A DNA stretch of 64,000 nt from Clostridia bacterium (GCA_900752335.1 CAADUZ010000016.1:7390-71389); one strand, 5' to 3'; counted from the stretch's first letter, positions 1 to 8,891 are shown. A program made the numbers and translations. The notes: generated by a model from the sequence alone, not told the origin.

Positions 1-104
1 AAAAAAGAAATGCATTAGGAATTACAGATACACTACTTCGTTTATCTGTAGGAATTGAAGATGCAGACGATATTATTGCAGATTTAAAACAAGCTATGGA
101 ATAA
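1..104 (+). CDS. C-terminal end of a Cys/Met-metabolism PLP-dependent enzyme (partial)
   Basis: Only the last 33 complete codons are in the window, in the frame starting at base 3 and ending in TAA at 102-104. The tail contains ITDTLLRLSVGIEDADDII followed by ADLKQAME. The LRLSVGIED block is typical of the extreme C-terminus of cystathionine gamma-synthase, cystathionine gamma-lyase and O-acetylhomoserine sulfhydrylase enzymes, which use pyridoxal phosphate in the cytoplasm for trans-sulfuration. Substrate and exact reaction cannot be told from this fragment. It is followed within 6 bases by a palindromic repeat that could end its transcript. Confidence 0.8.
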   Translation, partial: KRNALGITDTLLRLSVGIEDADDIIADLKQAME

Positions 105-109
105 AAACT

Positions 110-175
110 TTTGGAACAAGGGGACACACAATTTGTTCCATTTTTGAAACAAATTGTGTGTCCCCTTGTTCCAAA
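110..175. repeat. Perfect 28-bp inverted repeat, copy 1 of a dispersed palindromic element
   Basis: Arms 110-137 and 148-175 are exact reverse complements (28 bp) around a 10-base loop. The arms contain GGAACAAGGGGACACAC. A diverged copy with the same GGAACAAGGGGAC...GTCCCCTTGTT design lies at 48631-48690. There is no U-run after the right arm, so it is not a standard intrinsic terminator, although it could still block or stabilise transcripts. It fills the gap between the upstream PLP enzyme and dapF-murE. Confidence 0.85.
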
Positions 176-197
176 CTGAGAAAAGGAGGAATTGAAA

Positions 198-2537
198 GTG
201 ACGAAGTTTACTAAAATGCAAGCTTATGGTAACGATTATGTATATATTGATGCGATAAACCAAAATATAACTAATGTGCATGAACTTGCTAGATATATAA
301 GTGATAGGCACTTTGGCGTTGGTTCTGATGGTTTAGTTTTAATTTGCAAGTCAGACGTGGCTGATTTTAAAATGAGAATGTTTAATCCAGACGGAACTGA
401 AGGCGAAATGTGTGGTAATGCATTAAGGTCTTTGAGCAAATATGTATATGACCACAAACTAACAGATAAGGAAGAACTAAAAATAGAAACACTTGGTGGA
501 ATTCAGCATGTTAAATTAACTGTAGAAAATGGCATAGCAGTAAATATTGAAGCAAATATTGGGAAGCCTGTATTAGATACAAAACTAATACCTGTAAACA
601 CAGATCTTCCAGAATTTATAGAGCAAGAGGTAAAAGTATTAGATAGAACATTTAAAATTACTGCTGTATCATGGGGAAACCCACACTGTGTTATGTTTAT
701 AGATGACGTAGATAATTTTGACGTAGCAAAATACGGAAAAGCAATAGAATATATGACAGAAATATTTACAAATAAAACAAATGTAACTTTTGCACAAGTA
801 GTAGATAGAAATACCATTAAGATTAGAGAGTGGGAAAGAGGTACAGGAGAAACTATTGGTTGTGGAACAGGTTGCTGTACTGCAACTGTAGCAGCAGTTT
901 TAACAGGAAGATGCAATAGAAGAGTAAATGTGCATCAAATTGGCGGAATTTTAGAAACAAACTGGGACGAAGAAACTGGAAAAATGTTTATGAAAGGTCC
1001 ATCTCATACAGTATTTGAATCTGAAATTGACGTAGATAGTATCTTAAAAAAATATAGAACAACTAATCTACAAGAATTAGTGAAAAATGTGGATTATGAG
1101 CTTCTAAAAGGAAACTTAAATGTAGATATTGAGGATATAAAGGACGACTCTCGAAAAGTACGTATAAACGACATGTATGTAGCAAAAATCGGTAGTGCAT
1201 CAGATGGGCATACATACATTCCAGATGCCATAAAAAAAGGTGCAAAAGTAATAGTAATAGAAAAAGACATAGAACTACCAAACGAAGATATTACTATATT
1301 AAAAGTAAAATCTTCAAGAGAGGCAATGGCTGAAATGTCGGCTGCATATTTTAAATATCCTGCAAATGAATTAACTGTTGTAGGAATTACAGGAACTGCA
1401 GGTAAAACCTCAACTTCAACAATACTAAAGAAAATGATTGAAGAAGATGGGGAAAAAGCAGGGCTAATTGGAACTATAGGTGCGTTTATTGGAAAAAGAA
1501 AAATAACGCTTCATAATACAACGCCGGAAAATTATGATATACAAAAACTATTTAGAGATATGGTAGAAGAAGGCTGCAAATATGCAATAATGGAAGTATC
1601 TTCACAAGGGCTAAAAATGCATAGAGTAGATGGTTTTACATTTGATTATGGAGTATTTACCAATATTTCTAAAGAACATATAGGTCCAAATGAGCATGAA
1701 AGTATGGAAGAATATATGTACTGCAAAAGCTTATTATTCCAAAAATGCAAAAAAGGAATAATAAATGTAGACGATAAAAATTGGGAAAACATTATAAAAA
1801 ACCATACATGTGACATAATAAAATACAGCCTAAACAACGAAAATACTGATTATAAAGCAGAAAACATTAAATTTATTATGACAGATAAATTTTTAGGAAT
1901 GGGCTTTGAAGTAACAGGAAAATTAAAAGACGAATTTAAGGTAGCTATTCCTGGCAGATTTTCTGTATATAATGCATTATGTGCAATAACAATAGCACAT
2001 GAATTAGGTGTAAAAGTATCTTCAATGAAGAAAGCGTTAGAAACAGCATATGTAAAAGGCAGAATGGAGCTTGCTATCTCTAATGACAAATATAAATTGA
2101 TAATTGATTATGCTCACAATGAAGACGAAATGACAAATTTAATGGAAACAATAATGGAATATAAACCAAAAAGAATAGTTTGCATTTTCGGTGGCGGCGG
2201 CAACCGAGCAAGAGATAGAAGATTTGATATGGGCGAAATATCTGGAAAATATGCAGGACTTACAATTCTTACAGAGGACAATCCTCGTTTTGAAGAAATA
2301 GATTCTATTAATAACGACATAATCACAGGATTAAATAGAAGCAATGGAAAATACATAACAATAAAAGATAGAGAAGAAGCAATAGAATATGCAATGAAAA
2401 ATGCTTTAGAAGGAGATATGATACTTTTAATAGGAAAGGGACATGAACAATACCAAGAAATTAAAGGTGTACAATATTTCTGGGACGAAAGAGAAGCGGT
2501 AGAGAGAGTAAAAGCGAGATTAAGCCAAAGTAAATAG
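198..2537 (+). CDS. dapF-murE: DapF-MurE fusion: diaminopimelate epimerase joined to UDP-MurNAc-tripeptide synthetase
   Basis: One 779-residue chain carries two consecutive cell-wall enzymes. Residues 1-285 are diaminopimelate epimerase, making meso-DAP from LL-DAP: the two catalytic cysteines are in EMCGNALR (Cys72) and IGCGTGC (Cys222). Residues about 295-779 are MurE, the ATP-dependent ligase adding the third stem-peptide residue to UDP-MurNAc-L-Ala-D-Glu: ATP loop GITGTAGKTST (396-406), TTPENYD, a GRFSVYNALCAI block and DNPR (694-697), which in this family marks meso-DAP rather than lysine as substrate. The linker is only about 10 residues. I chose GTG at 198, 8 bases after AGGAGG (184-189); an in-frame TTG at 192 sits too close to that site. 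The fusion would place maker and user of meso-DAP together, which is inference. Confidence 0.93.
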   Translation: MTKFTKMQAYGNDYVYIDAINQNITNVHELARYISDRHFGVGSDGLVLICKSDVADFKMRMFNPDGTEGEMCGNALRSLSKYVYDHKLTDKEELKIETLGGIQHVKLTVENGIAVNIEANIGKPVLDTKLIPVNTDLPEFIEQEVKVLDRTFKITAVSWGNPHCVMFIDDVDNFDVAKYGKAIEYMTEIFTNKTNVTFAQVVDRNTIKIREWERGTGETIGCGTGCCTATVAAVLTGRCNRRVNVHQIGGILETNWDEETGKMFMKGPSHTVFESEIDVDSILKKYRTTNLQELVKNVDYELLKGNLNVDIEDIKDDSRKVRINDMYVAKIGSASDGHTYIPDAIKKGAKVIVIEKDIELPNEDITILKVKSSREAMAEMSAAYFKYPANELTVVGITGTAGKTSTSTILKKMIEEDGEKAGLIGTIGAFIGKRKITLHNTTPENYDIQKLFRDMVEEGCKYAIMEVSSQGLKMHRVDGFTFDYGVFTNISKEHIGPNEHESMEEYMYCKSLLFQKCKKGIINVDDKNWENIIKNHTCDIIKYSLNNENTDYKAENIKFIMTDKFLGMGFEVTGKLKDEFKVAIPGRFSVYNALCAITIAHELGVKVSSMKKALETAYVKGRMELAISNDKYKLIIDYAHNEDEMTNLMETIMEYKPKRIVCIFGGGGNRARDRRFDMGEISGKYAGLTILTEDNPRFEEIDSINNDIITGLNRSNGKYITIKDREEAIEYAMKNALEGDMILLIGKGHEQYQEIKGVQYFWDEREAVERVKARLSQSK

Positions 2538-2548
2538 TTAAAATATAG

Positions 2549-2592
2549 AAATGTCTAGTAACAAAACTAATATTTTGCACTAGACATTTTTT
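2549..2592 (+). terminator. Intrinsic terminator after dapF-murE
   Basis: 11-bp stem AAATGTCTAGT (2549-2559) / ACTAGACATTT (2579-2589) followed by a run of T. It lies between dapF-murE and ppa. Confidence 0.8.
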
Positions 2593-2646
2593 CATATTTG
2601 TTTTAAAATAATGTGTGAAAAAACAAAACGAAAGGATAATATTAAT

Positions 2647-3186
2647 ATGAACATTTGGCATGATATAAATAAAGAAAGAATACACAAGAACGATTTTATT
2701 GGAGTAGTAGAAATATCAAAAGGCGGAAAGAATAAGTATGAATTAGACAAAGAAACTGGAATGTTAAAACTAGACAGAGTACTATATACAGCAACACATT
2801 ATCCTACAAATTATGGTTTTATACCACTTACATATGCAGATGATAACGACCCACTAGACGTGCTAATTCTTTGCAATGAAGAAATACAGCCACTTACATT
2901 AGTAGAATGTTACCCTGTTGGGGTTCTAATAATGAATGATAATGGAGAAGAAGACGAAAAAATAATAGCAATTTCTAAAAAAGACCCATATTTAAATGTA
3001 TATAATGATATATCTGCACTTCCAAACCATATATCGGACGAAATTAAGCATTTCTTTGAAGTGTATAAACAATTAGAAGGTAAAACTACAACTGTAGATA
3101 GAATGCTTGGAAGAGAAGATGCAGAAAATATAATAGAAAAATGCATGAAAAAATATGAAGAAAAATTTGCGACTGCGGACAAATAA
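2647..3186 (+). CDS. ppa: Soluble inorganic pyrophosphatase, family I
   Basis: Hydrolyses pyrophosphate to phosphate in the cytoplasm and so pulls biosynthetic reactions forward. The 179-residue protein has the family I signature: KYELDKETGMLKLDRVL near the N-terminus, HYPTNYGFIPLTY, and the metal-binding D-x-D-P-x-D box in DDNDPLDVL. Length matches the usual 170-180 residues. ATG 2647 is chosen because AAAGGA (2631-2636) lies 10 bases upstream; an in-frame ATG at 2611 has no ribosome-binding site and would add 12 lysine-rich residues not expected in the family. Confidence 0.93.
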   Translation: MNIWHDINKERIHKNDFIGVVEISKGGKNKYELDKETGMLKLDRVLYTATHYPTNYGFIPLTYADDNDPLDVLILCNEEIQPLTLVECYPVGVLIMNDNGEEDEKIIAISKKDPYLNVYNDISALPNHISDEIKHFFEVYKQLEGKTTTVDRMLGREDAENIIEKCMKKYEEKFATADK

Positions 3187-3223
3187 AAGTAGTTTTCTTT
3201 GTCCAAGAAGAGGATGGTGAAAA

Positions 3224-4429
3224 ATGATAGAAAAAATTATTTTTAATTTGCTGGCTTTTGCAATATTTATACTTGTGTTTGGAAGGTTTATAAAGAAAAA
3301 TGATACAAGTTATGTATATGTTTTAGGGCTAGAATTTATTGGACTTGTAATAAACTTTATAGAATTACTTTCAAATATTACTTTAAATGTATTTTTTAAA
3401 GTAATTATATGGATATTATCAGTAATAATACCGGGAATAATACTATTAATTGAATACAAGAAAAAGCTAGATTTTCCAGAAATGTTTAATATTATACTAG
3501 CTAAAATTGCACTTTCTTCTGGAAATACAGAGAAGGCAAAAGACTATTTATTTAAATTAATAAATAAATATCCAGAAAGTTTTATGGCACATAAAACTTT
3601 AGCAGAAGTATATGAAAAAGAAGAGAATTATTCTGTGGCTGTAGACGAGTATATTCGTGCAACAGAATTAAACCATAATAAAGATATAAAGCTAAATTAT
3701 ACAATAGCAAAACTCTTAAACAAATCTAATAGAGGAGAAGAAGCTATTACTGTATTACAGGACATATTGAAAAAGAAACCTGAATATTATGATGCTACAA
3801 ATTTATTAGGAGAAATTTTATGTGCAAACGAAAGATATAAAGAAGCTATAAATGTATACATGAATGCGTTAAGATATAACCCGGGAAACTATGACCTATA
3901 CTATAATTTAGGAATTGTATATACAATGATTAATGACTTTCAAAGGGCAAAAGAGTTTTACGAAAAGGCTGCAGAAATCAATTCACTTTTATACAATGCA
4001 AAATTGAGCATTGGGCAAATTGCATTAATTGCAGGAGATTTAGACGAGGCAGAACAATTTTTTAAAGAAAGTTTAAAGGGAGAGGACGTAGAAGCGGGTT
4101 CGTATTACTATTTATCACAAGTTGCAATTCTAAAAGGTGATAAGGAAAAAGCTGCAAACTACATGAATATTGCAGTAGAACTAGATCCTAAAATATACAA
4201 TAAAGCACAAAAAGAAACAGTATTTACCCCGATAAAAAATGAAATTAAAAAACCAGAAAAAGAAAAAATGGAAGAGAAAAAGCAAACTAAATTACTTGCA
4301 AAAGAACGTAAAGCCCTAAACCATTTGTCAAAAACATGCTCTTTAATTAGTGAGCTTAATAATGACGATTTAACAATGATAAAAAACTTAAGAGAAAAAG
4401 AACTTGGAAAAGAAGAAAAGCAACGCTAA
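3224..4429 (+). CDS. Membrane-anchored tetratricopeptide repeat protein
   Basis: 401 residues. Three hydrophobic segments (about 4-22, 32-50, 55-77) are followed by roughly seven TPR units (about 92-330), seen as recurring patterns such as LGEILCANERYKEAINVY and LGIVYTMINDFQRAKEFY. The C-terminal 80 residues are Lys/Glu-rich. TPR arrays bind other proteins, so a scaffold on the cytoplasmic face of the membrane is likely; the partner is unknown. The ribosome-binding site is GAGGATGG before ATG 3224. It follows ppa by 37 bases and may share its transcript. I do not recognise a named family. Confidence 0.75.
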   Translation: MIEKIIFNLLAFAIFILVFGRFIKKNDTSYVYVLGLEFIGLVINFIELLSNITLNVFFKVIIWILSVIIPGIILLIEYKKKLDFPEMFNIILAKIALSSGNTEKAKDYLFKLINKYPESFMAHKTLAEVYEKEENYSVAVDEYIRATELNHNKDIKLNYTIAKLLNKSNRGEEAITVLQDILKKKPEYYDATNLLGEILCANERYKEAINVYMNALRYNPGNYDLYYNLGIVYTMINDFQRAKEFYEKAAEINSLLYNAKLSIGQIALIAGDLDEAEQFFKESLKGEDVEAGSYYYLSQVAILKGDKEKAANYMNIAVELDPKIYNKAQKETVFTPIKNEIKKPEKEKMEEKKQTKLLAKERKALNHLSKTCSLISELNNDDLTMIKNLREKELGKEEKQR

Positions 4430-4449
4430 AGACAGATAAAGTACAAGCT

Positions 4450-4485
4450 ACCTTCATATAATTAAATATAATATTATATGAAGGT
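4450..4485 (+). promoter_or_regulatory. Hairpin covering the dpaA ribosome-binding site
   Basis: Perfect 13-bp stem ACCTTCATATAAT (4450-4462) / ATTATATGAAGGT (4473-4485). The right arm contains GAAGG of the dpaA Shine-Dalgarno sequence, 8 bases before ATG 4494. There is no T-run, so translational control is more plausible than termination. A comparable hairpin covers the bofA start at 24496-24540. Confidence 0.6.
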
Positions 4486-4493
4486 GTGATTTT

Positions 4494-5372
4494 ATGAATA
4501 TATCTGTTATAGGTGGAGATTTAAGAACTGCAATTTTAGCAGAAATGTATGCAAATGAAAAAAATACTATATATACGTATGGATTAGAAAAATATTTTGA
4601 AGAGAATTTAAAAAAATCTAATATAATTATATGCAAGAATTTAGAAGAAGCAATTTGGAATTCACAATACATAATTTCAGGAATGCCATTTACAAAAGAT
4701 AAGATTAATGTAAATGCACCATTTGCAAGTAGCAAAATAAAATTAGAAGAACTAAAAAATGTTTTTTTAAAACAAAACAACAAAAAAATATTTTTTGCAG
4801 GTGGAATACCAGAAAGTTTATGTGATAACATATATAATGTAGAATTTGTAGATTTGCTAAAGATAGAAGAACTAACTATATTAAATGCAATTCCAACGGT
4901 TGAAGGAACTATAAAAATAGTAATAGATAAAAGAATTGAAACAATACATGAAAGCAATATATTAGTATGCGGTTTTGGAAGAATTGGAAAAATACTATGT
5001 GATAGATTTTATAAACTAGGCGCCAACATATATTGCGTAGCAAGAAAAGATAGCGATTTAGCTTGGATTAGAGAAAATAGATATATACCACTTAAATATA
5101 GTGAATTACAATATTATGCAAATAAACTAGAAATAGTAATAAATACAGTTCCATATATGGTACTAGATAAAGAAAATTTAAATTTATTTAACAAAAACAC
5201 ATTATTTATAGATTTAGCATCAAGCCCAGGCGGAATTGATAGTAAATACGCACAAGAAAAAGGATTTAATGTGATAACAGCTTTAGGAATACCTGGTAAG
5301 GAAGCACCAAAAACAGCTGCTAAATATATAAAGGAAATATTAGATAACAATATAAATCAAAAGAAAATTTAG
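4494..5372 (+). CDS. dpaA: Dipicolinate synthase subunit A (SpoVFA-like)
   Basis: Makes dipicolinic acid, the calcium chelator of endospore cores, from a lysine-pathway intermediate in the mother cell. The 292-residue protein has an N-terminal domain opening with VIGGDLR, the linker IPTVEGTIKIVID, a C-terminal NAD(P)-type Rossmann fold with ILVCGFGRIGK (about 156-166), and the family block FIDLASSPGGIDSKYA followed by GIPGKEAPKTAA. These match DpaA better than other dehydrogenases. In most spore formers dpaA is followed by dpaB (flavoprotein subunit B); here uppP follows 16 bases downstream and no dpaB is in the window. Its start region is folded into a hairpin. Confidence 0.85.
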   Translation: MNISVIGGDLRTAILAEMYANEKNTIYTYGLEKYFEENLKKSNIIICKNLEEAIWNSQYIISGMPFTKDKINVNAPFASSKIKLEELKNVFLKQNNKKIFFAGGIPESLCDNIYNVEFVDLLKIEELTILNAIPTVEGTIKIVIDKRIETIHESNILVCGFGRIGKILCDRFYKLGANIYCVARKDSDLAWIRENRYIPLKYSELQYYANKLEIVINTVPYMVLDKENLNLFNKNTLFIDLASSPGGIDSKYAQEKGFNVITALGIPGKEAPKTAAKYIKEILDNNINQKKI

Positions 5373-5388
5373 AGAGGACGTGAGATAA

Positions 5389-6195
5389 ATGACAATTTTA
5401 CAAGCATTAATTTTGGGAATAATACAAGGATTAACAGAACTTTTGCCAATATCAAGTTCAGGCCATTTGGACGTGATACCATGGCTACTTAATTGGACGC
5501 AAAATGCGCAATTTAATATAGACTTTGAGGCTTTTGACGTTGCACTACATTTTGGAACATTTTTAGCAATAGCATTATTCTTTTTTAAAGACTGGATAAA
5601 ATTAATAGTTGGAGGATTTAACCAAGTTGTAAAAAAGAAAAAAACGCAAGAAGGAAAAATGTTTTGGTATTTAGTAATAGCTACAATTCCTGGAGGGATT
5701 ATAGGATTACTTTTAGATACTTTTGTAGGAGATGCACTAAAAAAACCAGTAATTATTGCAATAGCGTTAATTGTAATGGGTATAATACTATACATAGTAG
5801 ATAAAAAAGCAAAGTCAAAAACAGATTATGAGCACATGACATTTAAACAAACATTTTTAATAGGTTTATCACAATGTTTAGCATTTATACCAGGTGTTTC
5901 AAGATCAGGGATTACAATGACAACAGGAAGAGCAATGGGTGTAGATAGGGAATCGGTTGCTAGATACTCATTTATGCTTTCTGCACCAATAGTATTTGCA
6001 GCTACATTATTTAAAATAAAAGATTTTGTATTTAATATTCCGTTTTTCGTAGGTGTTTTAGCAAGTTTTCTAGTTGGTATAATAGTTATAAAATGGTTAT
6101 TAACATATTTACAAAAAGGAAGTTTTAAAATATTTTCTATCTATAGAGTTATTTTTGGAATAATTATTTTAATATTTGCATTTATAAGAATGTAA
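5389..6195 (+). CDS. uppP: Undecaprenyl-diphosphatase UppP (BacA family)
   Basis: Integral membrane enzyme that dephosphorylates undecaprenyl pyrophosphate, recycling the lipid carrier for peptidoglycan; overproduction is linked to bacitracin resistance in the family. The 268-residue protein has both signature regions: GLTELLPISSSGHL (residues 15-28, with catalytic Glu) and FIPGVSRSGITMT, within about eight hydrophobic segments. AGAGGACGTGAG precedes ATG 5389. Only 16 bases separate it from dpaA, so the two are probably co-transcribed. Confidence 0.95.
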   Translation: MTILQALILGIIQGLTELLPISSSGHLDVIPWLLNWTQNAQFNIDFEAFDVALHFGTFLAIALFFFKDWIKLIVGGFNQVVKKKKTQEGKMFWYLVIATIPGGIIGLLLDTFVGDALKKPVIIAIALIVMGIILYIVDKKAKSKTDYEHMTFKQTFLIGLSQCLAFIPGVSRSGITMTTGRAMGVDRESVARYSFMLSAPIVFAATLFKIKDFVFNIPFFVGVLASFLVGIIVIKWLLTYLQKGSFKIFSIYRVIFGIIILIFAFIRM

Positions 6196-6200
6196 AATTT

Positions 6201-6247
6201 AAAAAGAAAAAATGACAATTTACAAAAATTGTTATTTTTTCTTTTTT
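6201..6247 (+). terminator. Intrinsic terminator after uppP
   Basis: A-rich left arm and T-rich right arm around ACAATTT/AAATTGT, ending in a long T-run (6233-6247). The remaining gap to the pilus genes (6248-6544) is A/T-rich and holds only the promoter at 6402-6429. Confidence 0.75.
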
Positions 6248-6401
6248 TCTTACACACATATAGATTAGTAAAAATTAACAAAATAAAAAATGTATACAAA
6301 TAGTACAAAAGTAGAAAATACAATTAGAAAAAGCCTTGAAAATGAAATGTTACAGAAATATTACAAAAATATTACATTTATATTAAATCTTGTAATTTAT
6401 A

Positions 6402-6429
6402 TTGACTTTTTTATAAAAAAAGATAAAAT
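6402..6429 (+). promoter_or_regulatory. Predicted sigma-A promoter of the type IV pilus operon
   Basis: TTGACT (6402-6407), 16-base spacer, TAAAAT (6424-6429). It is the best match in the 350-base gap before pilM and leaves a leader of about 110 bases. Confidence 0.55.
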
Positions 6430-6544
6430 ATTAACAGAACTGTGATTATATTGTAGAAATTTTGAAGAGGAAAAAAATACAAGTATTATTTGTTACATTT
6501 TGCAAAATATAATAATGGTGCAAATAAAAACGAAGGAGAATAAA

Positions 6545-8164
6545 ATGTCAAGCTGTTTAGGATTATATATAGAAAACAATGTAATTAAATATGCAAAAGT
6601 AACTAAAGACCGTGAAATACTAAAAATTGAAGCTTTCGGATTAAAATTTTACGAAAAAATAGGAGAAGCTTTAAACCAAATAGTATCAGAAACATTTAGT
6701 TACAACATACCAATCAGCGTTAATATGTCAGAAGAAATATATAACTATTTCTATATGTTTAGTCTACTCAATAAGAATGACTTAAAGAAAGCGATTGATA
6801 CAGAATTTGAATCATATTGCTATGATAAAAAACTAAACAGAAATGCTTTTGAAACAAGATATGCGATATCAAACGAACAAGATGACAAAGATAAGATAAA
6901 AATCATACATGTATCTGCAAACAAGTCTTCAATTTCAAAAACATTACAAACATTAAACGACTACAAAGTATCTACAGTTACACCAATAGGTACAAGCATT
7001 GCTAATATAGCTTCAATAAAACCAAAAGAAAACATAATGATAGTAAATATAGAAGACAAAACAACAGTTACAACTATTATTAACCAAAAAATATACAATG
7101 TTATGAAGCTAGAAGAAGGCGCAGGAGAAATCCTAGAAAAAATAGCAAGCAAAGAGAACTCATATTCAAAAGCTTATGAAATTTGTAAAAACTCTACCAT
7201 TTATACAATGGAAGGAAAAGAACTACAAGACGAGGAAAATGAGTATTTAGACTATATAATGCCTACACTATACAAAATAGTTACAAAAGTTCAAGAATAT
7301 GTAGGAGAATCAACAACAAAATTTGAAAAAATATATATAACAGGTACAATGTCTGTTGTAAATAATATAGATTTATATTTTCAAGAGTTTTTCCAAACTG
7401 AAAAATGCGAGATATTAAGACCATATTTCGTAACTGAAAATGTAAAAATAAATATAAAAGACTATATTGAAGTAAATTCAGCTATAGCAGTTGCTATGCA
7501 AGGATTAGGCTATGGAATAAAGAGCATGAACTTTAAAAAGCCAAGCCTTTCAGACCAATTACCAGAATGGCTAAAACTTGATATGAGTTTAGGTAAAAAA
7601 GAAGGTAAATCAAAAAGCAACTTTAGCTTTAGCTTAAAAGGAAAATTTGACGCAGCAGAAAGATGGCTATTAAGAACAGCAGCAGGTGTATTAATGCTAA
7701 CAATATTATATTCTGGATTTTCAATATACTTAAATAACAGAATTAATGAAAAAATAGCAGAAACAGAAGAAGTAGGTGTCTACACAGATGCTCAAATAGC
7801 TTTAGCAAATATAGATATAAATGCAGTGAAACAAAAAGCAAATAAATATAAAGAAATGGAAAACAACTTAAGAAATATTAATAACAAAATAGAAGACGAT
7901 TTAAGCTTAAAAGGCTCAATTCCAAATCTATTAATGCAAATTGCGTCAACCATACCACAAGAGGTTCAAATAACAGAAATAGAAAATACAGCAGCTAATA
8001 ATGAAAGACATATAGTAATTTATGCTCAATCAAAATATTATGACGAACTAGGATATTTCAAAGCAAAATTAAAAGAAGATGGAATATTAACAAATGTGGT
8101 ATCATCACAAGGTGAAAAGCAAGACGAGTTTGTTAAGGTTGTTATAGAGGGGGATTTGCCATGA
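6545..8164 (+). CDS. pilM: Type IV pilus assembly PilM-PilN fusion protein
   Basis: 539 residues in two parts. Residues 1 to about 345 resemble the actin-like cytoplasmic PilM (opening GLYIENNVIKYAKV, with an ASHKA-type ATPase layout). After a basic linker, a single membrane segment lies at about 377-397, followed by a periplasmic-side coiled coil and a PilN-like domain (PNLLMQIASTIPQEVQITEI). In most bacteria PilM binds the N-terminal tail of a separate PilN; here the two are one chain. ATG 6545 is chosen for GAAGGAG 6 bases upstream. The TGA stop overlaps the ATG of the next gene, indicating coupled translation. Confidence 0.82.
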   Translation: MSSCLGLYIENNVIKYAKVTKDREILKIEAFGLKFYEKIGEALNQIVSETFSYNIPISVNMSEEIYNYFYMFSLLNKNDLKKAIDTEFESYCYDKKLNRNAFETRYAISNEQDDKDKIKIIHVSANKSSISKTLQTLNDYKVSTVTPIGTSIANIASIKPKENIMIVNIEDKTTVTTIINQKIYNVMKLEEGAGEILEKIASKENSYSKAYEICKNSTIYTMEGKELQDEENEYLDYIMPTLYKIVTKVQEYVGESTTKFEKIYITGTMSVVNNIDLYFQEFFQTEKCEILRPYFVTENVKINIKDYIEVNSAIAVAMQGLGYGIKSMNFKKPSLSDQLPEWLKLDMSLGKKEGKSKSNFSFSLKGKFDAAERWLLRTAAGVLMLTILYSGFSIYLNNRINEKIAETEEVGVYTDAQIALANIDINAVKQKANKYKEMENNLRNINNKIEDDLSLKGSIPNLLMQIASTIPQEVQITEIENTAANNERHIVIYAQSKYYDELGYFKAKLKEDGILTNVVSSQGEKQDEFVKVVIEGDLP

Positions 8165-8874
8165 GAAAAGTATTAATATCAATATTACTTATACTATTAA
8201 TTGTATTGGCATATTTCGCAATATTTCAAGGAATATCTATAGGAACATTTAAAGTATTAAGTACAGGAGAAATAATAGAACTAAATGATAATTTGACAGT
8301 AAAAATTACTGACGTAAACAAAAAAATAAAAACTGACTTAAAACAAAAAAGAGACGAATTAAAAGAAAATATAAACACATTATTAGATAACAAAGAAAGT
8401 TACTATAACCTAGCAAATGTAAGCACGGAAAGTGAAATAACAGAAGCTAGTACAGAAGAAGTATATAACATTGAATACTTATGGGTACGTGTAGGAAGAC
8501 ATGCAAGAGCAGAAGGCGTAAACATGAGAATGGACGTATTAGCAGGAAATGGTGGAGAAGCTAGTGTTAAAAATCTTAACTTTACAGCAGTAGGAAAATA
8601 TATGGCAATTATGGATTTTGTATCTTCACTAGAAGACGATAGTGAACTTGGATTTAGAATAGAAGACTTTCACATGGTACCAGCAACAGACGGAACAAAT
8701 TTACAAGCAACATTTAGTGTTACTGGTATAAGAGTAAAAACAGAAAGTACTACAGCTTCAGTAAATACAACAAGCAGTAGTACAGCAGAGCAAAATGCTG
8801 AAGACACAAATACAAATGATAGCAATACAGAAAATGCAGAAAACAACAACAATACAAATGAAGCAGCACAATAA
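8161..8874 (+). CDS. pilO: PilO-like type IV pilus assembly protein
   Basis: 237 residues: N-terminal membrane segment (about 4-24), coiled coil (about 40-85), then an alpha/beta domain (about 105-195, KNLNFTAVGKYMAIMDFVSSLE) of the kind found in PilO, and a low-complexity Thr/Ser/Asn-rich tail of 40 residues. PilO partners PilN in the alignment complex that links motor and pilus. The gene overlaps pilM by 4 bases (ATGA). Sequence identity to PilO is weak; position and architecture carry the call. Confidence 0.72.
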   Translation: MRKVLISILLILLIVLAYFAIFQGISIGTFKVLSTGEIIELNDNLTVKITDVNKKIKTDLKQKRDELKENINTLLDNKESYYNLANVSTESEITEASTEEVYNIEYLWVRVGRHARAEGVNMRMDVLAGNGGEASVKNLNFTAVGKYMAIMDFVSSLEDDSELGFRIEDFHMVPATDGTNLQATFSVTGIRVKTESTTASVNTTSSSTAEQNAEDTNTNDSNTENAENNNNTNEAAQ

Positions 8875-8891
8875 AAGAAATGGAGGCAAAT

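Noticed and set aside
503..916. Open frames antisense to dapF-murE, and similar long antisense frames over serS, glmS, dnaK, rpoD and feoB
   Set aside because: They mirror strongly conserved coding frames, lack ribosome-binding sites and show no recognisable protein motifs.
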